Below, piece by piece: positions 57,244-64,000 of a DNA stretch of 64,000 nt. The notes beneath the pieces are model-generated. The model did no database searches. It was not told the origin of the DNA and saw only the letters and a list, made by a program, of their open reading frames with translations. Origin of the DNA: Corydoras sp. C115 (taxonomy: Eukaryota > Chordata > Actinopteri > Siluriformes > Callichthyidae); NCBI GenBank assembly GCA_019802505.1, contig JAFMOC010000196.1, positions 654,725-718,724 on the forward strand. Direction: 5' to 3'. The position numbers and the translations under genes are program-made. Numbering within the stretch: the stretch's first letter is position 1; each line of letters starts with the position of its first letter.

Positions 57244-57540
57244 GAGTTTGTGAATATGTATAATAAGTTTCTTTATACAACCTCCCCGCAAACTCCTAAA
57301 CCTATGGAAATGTTGCAACCTATAGAGCGCATATGTATTTGCTTAATTATTAAGTATTGGTTTAATATTAATAGATAGATTGATATAGGATGCTGATTCC
57401 TATGCAGCAATGCTGAACCTGCTTTAAAGCATTTGATAAAAGTTCATATAATATCCAGAATAATAACTAAATAAAATCTTCGCACCGAACCGTAAGGTCC
57501 AGAAGCTGAGGTTGTGAATATGATTGTAAAATTTAAAAAT

Positions 57541-58100
57541 GAGCCTCTTTATGAGGGTGTTTTTTTGTTTGTTTTTTTTTTCTCAATGAACCTTTCTTTG
57601 GGGGACAAATAAAGTAATAATGCAAATAAAAGCCCCTGATAAGAGGACGTTGCTTAGAATAAAACCTATGAGCCCATGATAGAGGACTTAAAATAGGAGA
57701 ATGAGCCTCTTTCCAGGGACTATTTTAGTTAAAATCTATGAGCTTCTTACAGGGGATTTCTAATTTATAACAAATAAGCCTCTGGAAAGAGGACTTATTA
57801 GAATAAAACCTATGAGCCCATGATAGAGGACATAAAATAGGAGAATGAGCCTCTTTCAAGGGACTTTATTTAGTTAAAATCTATGAGCTTCTTCCAGAGG
57901 ATTTCTAATTTATAACAAATAAGCCCCTGATAAGAAGACGTTGCTTAGAATAAAATGTATGAGCCCATAATGGAGGACTTAAAAATAGGAGAATGAGCCT
58001 CTTTCAAGGGACTTTTTTTAGTTAAAATCTATGAGCTTCTTACAGGGGATTTTTTAAATTGGATAATCTATATGAGCCCCCAAGAAAGGTTTTGTTGTTC
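57541..58100. repeat. Satellite with higher-order structure, main block
   Basis: Monomers of about 33-40 bp start GAGCC or GAGCTTC and contain a G-rich GGAC or GGAT, e.g. at 57632, 57671, 57704, 57741. Four monomers form a 145-bp unit repeated from 57632, 57776 and 57921. Confidence 0.85.
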
Positions 58101-58295
58101 GCTAGTTTGTTAAGTGATTCTGGAATGAAATGATGAAAAAAAAAAATTTGTCCCATAAGGAGAAAATGTATAATTTTATGTTTATAGAAGGAAAAAAAAT
58201 TGTTACAAAAAAATTTTTGAGAAATAAAAAAAAAATCCCACACACACACACCACTATACCAAATTCATACTGAGGTCCATTAATTTTGTGTATTG

Positions 58296-58965
58296 TTACA
58301 CCCCTAATTAATAGGTACGTAAGCTAAGATTGAGAAAATAAATAGTCCGTATAAAGTAGATATAAAAGCGTTTCATGAGGACGTTTTTTTTTCAATAAAA
58401 AATCTTTCTTTGGGGGACAAATCAGTTTATAACACATATAAGCCCCTGATAAGAGGACGTTGCTTAGAATAAAACATATGAGCCCATGATGGAGGACTTA
58501 AACAGGTGAATGAGCCTCTTTCAAGGGACTTTTTTAGTTAAAATCTATGAGCTTCTTACAGGGGATTTCTAATTGGATAATTTATGAGCCCCCAATGAGT
58601 TTGCTTTGTAAGTTCACGGTGTGAACTGAACCGTGATTTTTGTGTCCTGTTACACCCCTAATCAATAGGTACATAAGCCAAGATAGAGACCATGAATATA
58701 GAATTTAATAAGTATATATAAAGTAGATATAAAAGTGTTTTGTTGGACGTTTTTTTCAGTAAACATTTCTTTGGGTGGACAAATCCATTTATAACACATA
58801 TAAGCCCCTGATAAGAGGACGTTGCTTAGAATAAAACATATGAGCCCATGATGGAGGACTTAAACAGGTGAATGAGCCTCTTTCAAGGGACTTTTTTAGT
58901 TAAAATCTATGAGCTTCTTACAGGGGATTTCTAAATTGGATAATTTATATGAGCCCCCAAGAAGG
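58296..58965. repeat. Two copies of a block of about 350 bp carrying the satellite unit
   Basis: TGTTACACCCCTAAT at 58296 and 58649 starts each copy; both continue to AGCCCCTGATAAGAGGACG and the four-monomer unit. TTAGGGGTGTAACA in reverse looks like an old hAT end. Confidence 0.8.
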
Positions 58966-59720
58966 TTGTGTGCATAAGTAAGGAGTGAGTTCTGTTGATG
59001 ATAAAAATGACCCGAGTTGGTGGATAATGTCTAAATCAAACCGAATGACTGATTGCGCTCACTGTGTTCATAAGATTGACTTCTGATTTGTCTCCACAGA
59101 GCATCGTTCTGATTGAGGAGCCGAATCCAGTGCCGTCGTCCCGTTCTAAATAAGGTCAGTCTACGTTTTATTTTATTTTCCACAAACTCTCTGGCAAACG
59201 CCTGCTTTCTACTGTGAGTACTGGTTTTCATTTATTGAATACTGTTTAGCTTTTAAAGCAGTAGGTTTCTTGTGTATAGTAAGCAAAGAATTTCCCCATC
59301 CTGCACATCAGCTCTCAGCTCTGAGATAGCACAGTGTGACTAACCAAATCAGGTCGTAACATCCTGTTTATTCTAACTTTCTGTCATTTCAGATCTGTGA
59401 TTAATTAGTTTTTATCACAGATATCACAGAGTAGACACTGTGGTTATAACTGTGAACTGTTTCACAATAACACCATCATAACGTCTTAAATCCATTTTTG
59501 GTGCAGGTCATTTTATGGCAAGTTGTGATATCATTAAATGCAGTTTTTGATCTTAATGCTGTTCAGTGTTCCAACAGCATCCAACATCCCTGCAGTAGGA
59601 CCATTAATAAGATCATCTGGTTAAAATAAATATAAACAGTCAGAGTTGTGAAATACAATCTTAATTTTTCAGGTACAAAAACAATTCTTTAATACATATA
59701 AAGGCTACATAGAAAATGAT
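58765..59720. repeat. Block of about 1 kb, copy A (satellite unit, exon-like segment, 3' part)
   Basis: Starts TTCTTTGGGTGGACAAATCC, includes the satellite unit, the exon-like segment 59100-59154, and ends with AGGTACAAAAACAATTC and AAGGCTACATAGAAAATG. Confidence 0.82.
59100..59154 (+). other. Exon-like 55-nt segment, copy A
   Basis: Acceptor TTTGTCTCCACAG and donor AAGGTCAGT bracket 55 nt. One frame reads SIVLIEEPNPVPSSRSK then TAA. It could be a 5'-UTR exon, a terminal coding exon, or an lncRNA exon. Confidence 0.4.
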
Positions 59721-59737
59721 TGCAACAAAAAACGATG

Positions 59738-60925
59738 TCTTTCTTTGGGTGGACAAATCCATTTATAACACATATAAGCCCCTGATAAGAGGACGTTGCT
59801 TAGAATAAAACATATGAGCCCATGATGGAGGACTTAAACAGGTGAATGAACCTCTTTCAAGGGACTTTTTAGTTAAAATCTATGAGCTTCTTACAGGGGA
59901 TTTCTAAATTGGATAATTTAAATGAGCCCCCAAGAAGGTTGTGTTGTAGTTTGTAAAAATGTTGTGTGCATAAGTATGGAGTGAGTTCTGTTGATGATAA
60001 AAAATGACCCGAGTTGGTGGATAATGTCTAAATCAAATCGAATGACTTAATTGCGCTCACTGTGTTCATAAGATTGAATTCTGATTTGTCTCCACAGATC
60101 ATCGTTCTGATTGAGGAGCCGAATCCAGTGCCGTCGTCCCGGTCTAAATAAGGTCAGTCTACGTTTTATTTTATTTTCCACAAACTCTCTGGCAAATGCC
60201 TGCTTTCTACAAATATGCAAATTCACCTCTTTGTAGTCATTGATTTTTTTTGTAGCCATTCATTGAGTAAATCTATTTCTGGTTTTTATTTTTTCAAAAG
60301 GAGCTTGGCAGCAGACTGAGCGGGTAAACTATTTAGTTAATAAAGGGAATATACTTATTTTTATTTTTTTTAATTCTCGTAATCTTCTTATTATTATTCG
60401 CAGCTTTTGACGTAGAACATTAAAATTTTTAGTGTCGGCTCCAGCTGAATCGTGGGAAAGCACAGTGTGACTTAAAACAGCTAACTATATCAGGTCATAA
60501 CGTCCTGTTTATTCTAACTTTCTGTGTTATTTCAGATCTGTGATAAATCTGTTTACCAAATGACCTCTTTACCTAAGAGGTCATTTGTGTTTTTAAGTGT
60601 GTGTGTGAGTATGAGAGTAGACACTGTGGTTATAACTGATATGATCACTTTAGTTTAGTTTCACAATAACACCATGACGTCTTAAATCCATATTTGCTGT
60701 GTCGTTTTACCACTTATGGCAAATTGTGATATCATTAAATGCAGTTTTGATCTTAATGCTGTTCAGTGTTCCAACAACATCCAACATCCCTGCAGTAGGA
60801 CCATTAATAAGAGCATCTGGTTAAAATAAATATAAACAGTCAGAGTTGTGAAATACAATCTTAATTTTTCAGGTACAAAAACAATACTTTAATACATATT
60901 AAGGCTACAGATAAAATGGTTGCAA
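59738..60925. repeat. Block of about 1 kb, copy B
   Basis: Repeats copy A in the same order and direction. It has about 225 extra bases between 60210 and 60600. Confidence 0.82.
60098..60152 (+). other. Exon-like 55-nt segment, copy B
   Basis: 998 bp after copy A with identical splice signals and only two base differences (ATCATCG; CCGGTC). Confidence 0.4.
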
Positions 60926-61079
60926 CAAAAAACGGTGTTTTTAGACGGAAAGAACTCGTGACATTAATGTACTACAAATGTGGCTCCGCTAAACATATAG
61001 GTCTTGTGTGTTGCATGTCATTCTGGAAAATATTAGACCTCCAGAAACGAATAACATGTTCGGAGTTTTAACTTTAAAT

Positions 61080-61312
61080 GTTTTAACTTTAACACACTTT
61101 ATAATTCCATTGCACATTGTAAATACATAGTTAAATTTTATCTTTATCTTATTTTTTATCTTACTCAACCTTATTTTTCTTACTCTTATCCTTTTTAAAC
61201 AAATTTTATTTTTCTGTGGAGAGGTCAAAAAAGAAATTTCACTGCTGGCTGTACCATGTATAACTACGTATGTGACCAATAAACCTGATTCTGATCCTGA
61301 TTCTGGAGCTCT
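61080..61312 (+). mobile_element. L2-like LINE 3' end
   Basis: Ends GTGACCAATAAACCTGATTC with a short (TGATTC)n tail; AAATTTCACTGCTGG upstream is typical of L2-type 3' untranslated ends. 5'-truncated. Confidence 0.5.
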
Positions 61313-61518
61313 GTAGGTGAATCAGCTATCTGCATCATCCTCCTGCTTCCTGTGCTTTCCTGCTTTGAGCTTTTTGGTATCTTGATGTTCTGTCTTTTGG
61401 AGGTAAAAGATTTTAAAATCTGATTGACTTCTAAAAGTTTTGTTCTCTGACCGATTTAAACTCGTAAAACTTTCAAAACAGCTAGAAGATGACCGTTCTA
61501 TTGTGACTGTTAAGTTTA

Positions 61519-61864
61519 TCATTCATTCATTATCTCCCGCTTTATCCTCTATTAGGGTCACGGGGGGGGGGGTTCCCCATGCCCATCCAGGGGAGAACGT
61601 CTCGGGCGCTGGGCAGATAGACCAAGGACAGGGTGCCAATCCATCACTGGACACACACTCACTCACACAGACACACTCTATATGGGGCAATTTGGAGAAC
61701 TCAATTGACTTGATCCATGTTTTTTGGACTGTGGGAGGAAACCGGAGAACCCGGAGGAAACCCACGCGGACACGGGGAGGACATGGAAACTCCACCCAGA
61801 TGGGGATTCGAACCGGGAATCCCTAGTGCTGAGAGGAGGACATGCCAACCACTAAGCCAGCCCA
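61519..61864 (-). mobile_element. V-SINE, head truncated
   Basis: Target duplication GTTAAGTTTA at 61509-61518 and 61865-61874; the head stops at TAAGCCAG. Confidence 0.9.
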
Positions 61865-62026
61865 GTTAAGTTTAATAAAACATTAAGGATTTTTTTTTTT
61901 ATAAGCTTTCTTTTACTTTGTTTACAATAGTGATTTACTTTTCTGTGATTCAGGTCTGTGTTACACTGTGTTACATTTCCGGTATCCGTTTTTCCCCCTG
62001 TGTTTTTTCACCAGTTTGTCGTTGAA

Positions 62027-62174
62027 ATGTATGGATTCAGATCCAGAAGATCTCCAACTGGTGGCTGTTCTGCTCGTCCTGCACCACTGCGTTTTTGATA
62101 TTGTCCAATCGGACCATGAGTCTGACACATCATCACACACTGGGAAAAGATATATTATAAGTAAACAGTCGTGA
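62027..62174 (+). other. Short ORF with acidic, hydrophobic N-terminus, possible transposase relic
   Basis: An ATG at 62027 opens 48 codons beginning MDSDPEDLQLVAVLLVL. The acidic start followed by a small hydrophobic run recalls the N-terminus of HARBI1-like (Harbinger) proteins, but nothing after it supports that. Could be chance. Confidence 0.2.
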
Positions 62175-62480
62175 TGCAGCAGAGGAGATTGTAAACCAGC
62201 TGACCTCTATGAGTTTGTGTTTCCATATTCATCTGTTGGTCAATTTTACTAAATCTCTTTATTGTGAAAGCTGAAACGCTTGTTATTAATAAGCTATGAT
62301 CTGCTGTCACTAAGTTAAATCATATGGAAAGATTTAGCTATTGATGGAAACATTTGAATAGGACTGTAGGCGGGGGGTATTGGGGTTCCGCCGACTGATT
62401 TCATTTAAATGTAATTAGCATAAAGATGAAGAGGTGGAAATGACAGAAAATGATGTTTAAATTTAGAAAGTTTTAAATTG

Positions 62481-62750
62481 TCATGTAATGTACTTACAAT
62501 TAATTGGAAACTCTATGCTTTTAGCGGAATATAAAGTACACTGTCCTTTATTCCTGCACACATCCTCATAAATGTGGTTGCCAAAAATTTGCTCTACATC
62601 CTGTTTTCTTCTCTTTTCCTCTCTTTCTCTTGCATTCTCAGGTGTCTCAGCTTTGGTATTCACCGTCATGATTTGAAGAGTAAATGTTCTTTTCTTTATG
62701 ATTTTATCTTCAGGTGCTGCGTCATAAACATCAGAAAATGTGTCTTTCAT
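62481..62750 (-). CDS. Open segment resembling an immune-receptor cytoplasmic tail
   Basis: Open for 89 codons on the - strand. It contains FSDVYDAAPED, a basic/acidic stretch (ENAREREEKRRKQD) and NHIYEDV, the kind of spaced tyrosine motifs found in tails of fish Ig-superfamily receptors. Near its 3' end the - strand reads AATTGTAAGT, a good splice donor. No convincing acceptor upstream and no Ig domain nearby were found, so it may be one exon of a gene extending leftwards, or chance. The tyrosine motifs are not canonical ITIMs. Confidence 0.25.
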   Translation of the reverse strand: MKDTFSDVYDAAPEDKIIKKRTFTLQIMTVNTKAETPENAREREEKRRKQDVEQIFGNHIYEDVCRNKGQCTLYSAKSIEFPINCKYIT

Positions 62751-63908
62751 TAGTCTTTTTATTATTGTTTATCATACAACAAAGCTCCCGGTGAGAACAG
62801 AACAGCAGCAACAATCAATAAAGGTTAAAAAACATTTTTAAAAGTACACAATTAGTGTATGTGACTAACCTCAATCTGTTCAGTCTATTTGTGAGTTATT
62901 TCCATCATTCCTCATTCACTTTAGTTTTTAAGATCAAATAGACGCCTACAGGACAAAAGAGACAATTTGAAAATCATGAAATTTAAAGTTGACAACAGGT
63001 TTTTAAAACGGCTCTATTCCTTTATGTCTGTAAAGTAGCGCATCTACTAATGATCTTTAATTTTATGATTCTCTTAAAATAAGAATAAATTAAAATACTA
63101 AAAAATTACAAATATATATTAGGCACCCTGAGACAGTCAAGGTTATTTTTATTCTTAAATAGTAATAAAATGTTCTTCAAAACAACTTTGCTGGATTGCA
63201 GATAAAAAAGAACAAGACATAAAAAGTGTTGATATGGTTTCTTAATGCAGTGAAGCTTTAATAAAAATAAAAGGTTTATGGTGCATTTATCACGGTTAAT
63301 TATGAGCGTCTTCTCTTACAAATGTTATTCTGAATAAATGGTGAATATTTTTCCTACCTTTGTTATTAAATTGTAAAGGTCCTCTCAGTCTGTCTGTTCT
63401 AGTTTGAAAAGCGGAAACCAAAGCAGGAGTTGTTTAAATCCTGTGTGAAACTCGTGGGTGTTTTTGCAAATGCTTTCTGGTTGTGTCAGCTGTATATAAT
63501 GTCAGGTTTTATACTGTTTCCTGCTTCCTTCTTCCTTGACGAAAAGTACTTTAATTATATTCAGTCTTCATACTTTGCAAATGCAGTGTGACTTCATTCA
63601 AATGCAAAGTATCCATCATTAAAATTAATTTTAAAAAATGTTTACATAAAATTAACATCTCATTAAAAGGTCGATATTGTTTGTTTGCAGATAAATAGGA
63701 ATATGTGTGGAGGTGTTTTACATGTGAATTATTTTCAGACACATTTTTCTAAAGCTTTGGGAATTTTAAAACTTATAAAATATAAATTATGAGAACCAGA
63801 CAGAACTTCATTGTGTACAGTTCTTACAAAATCCAGAACTGCAAGACGAATCATGAGGATTAATAAATGCAAAACAGGATGAGTCAGAACTTCCTCAATA
63901 CTTTAAAC

Positions 63909-64000
63909 CAGTGCTTCTCAAATAGTGGGGCGCGCCCCCCTGGGGGGGCGCAGTGCGGTGCCTGGGGGGCGCATAACAAGATATCACAGGGCAAGTGATA
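63909..64000 (+). mobile_element. Start of a hAT (Charlie-like) transposon, cut by window end
   Basis: CAGTGCTTCTCAAATAGTGG followed by GGCGCGCCCCCCTGGGGGGGC is the familiar terminal sequence of Charlie-type hAT elements in fish. Only the first 92 bases are in the window. Confidence 0.65.

Larger units (their letters stand above)
55346..57522. repeat. Tandem array, four units of about 640 bp
   Basis: The block TTTATACAACCTCCCC recurs at 55351, 55991, 56627 and 57272. Each unit has about 250 bp of unique sequence ending CAGAAGCTGAGGTTGTGAAT. Units 1-3 then contain a V-SINE; unit 4 lacks it and continues ATGATTGTAAAA. Confidence 0.92.
61875..63908. other. AT-rich region with little recognisable content
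   Basis: Apart from the two short open segments at 62.0 and 62.5-62.75 kb, no repeat or gene is recognised. Confidence 0.5.

Noticed and set aside
57541..59940. Regularly spaced repeats resembling a CRISPR array
   Set aside because: The host is a vertebrate, the spacing parts are themselves repeated, and no cas genes exist; it is a satellite.

Overview
The window is vertebrate nuclear DNA, most likely from a teleost fish. The signs are multi-exon genes with GT-AG introns, long (TG)n and (TA)n microsatellites, and very many copies of a tRNA-headed SINE whose core matches the V-SINE type common in fish. No operons, canonical tRNA or rRNA genes, or CRISPR arrays were seen. All protein-coding genes I can support lie on the + strand.

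Layout. 1-4483 is non-coding repeat-bearing DNA. 4484-9768 is a five-exon gene for a type I membrane protein with two Ig domains (256 residues). 12070-15781 is a second five-exon gene with the same architecture and the same intron phases (264 residues). The two are tandem paralogues of the HEPACAM/CD2-SLAM kind, with a disulfide-less V domain followed by a C2 domain. 15782-26358 is intergenic and dominated by SINEs, including a recent 2.6-kb tandem duplication (about 19.42-24.64 kb) whose junction is a hybrid SINE. 26359-49725 is fam171a1, reconstructed as eight coding exons (858 residues), with a 9.6-kb first intron full of SINEs, a LINE fragment, and two related hAT-type elements in later introns.

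49726-64000 holds no firmly identified protein gene. It contains more SINEs, a duplicated pair of NRF1-like motifs behind a possible first exon (54.7-54.95 kb), a 4-unit tandem array of about 640 bp with a SINE in three units (55.35-57.52 kb), a hierarchical satellite built from monomers of about 36 bp (57.5-59.9 kb), and a duplicated block of about 1 kb carrying an exon-like 55-nt segment twice. On the - strand near 62.5-62.75 kb there is an open segment resembling an immune-receptor cytoplasmic tail. The window ends inside the start of a hAT-like transposon.

Mobile DNA is the main theme. I count at least 48 V-SINE copies or fragments, roughly a fifth of the window by my estimate. Many have clear target-site duplications. 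They insert next to one another, recombine with one another, and in at least one case seem to have moved as a dimer. Their 3' ends resemble the 3' end of the LINE fragment at 28.25-28.9 kb, which suggests a shared retrotransposition machinery.
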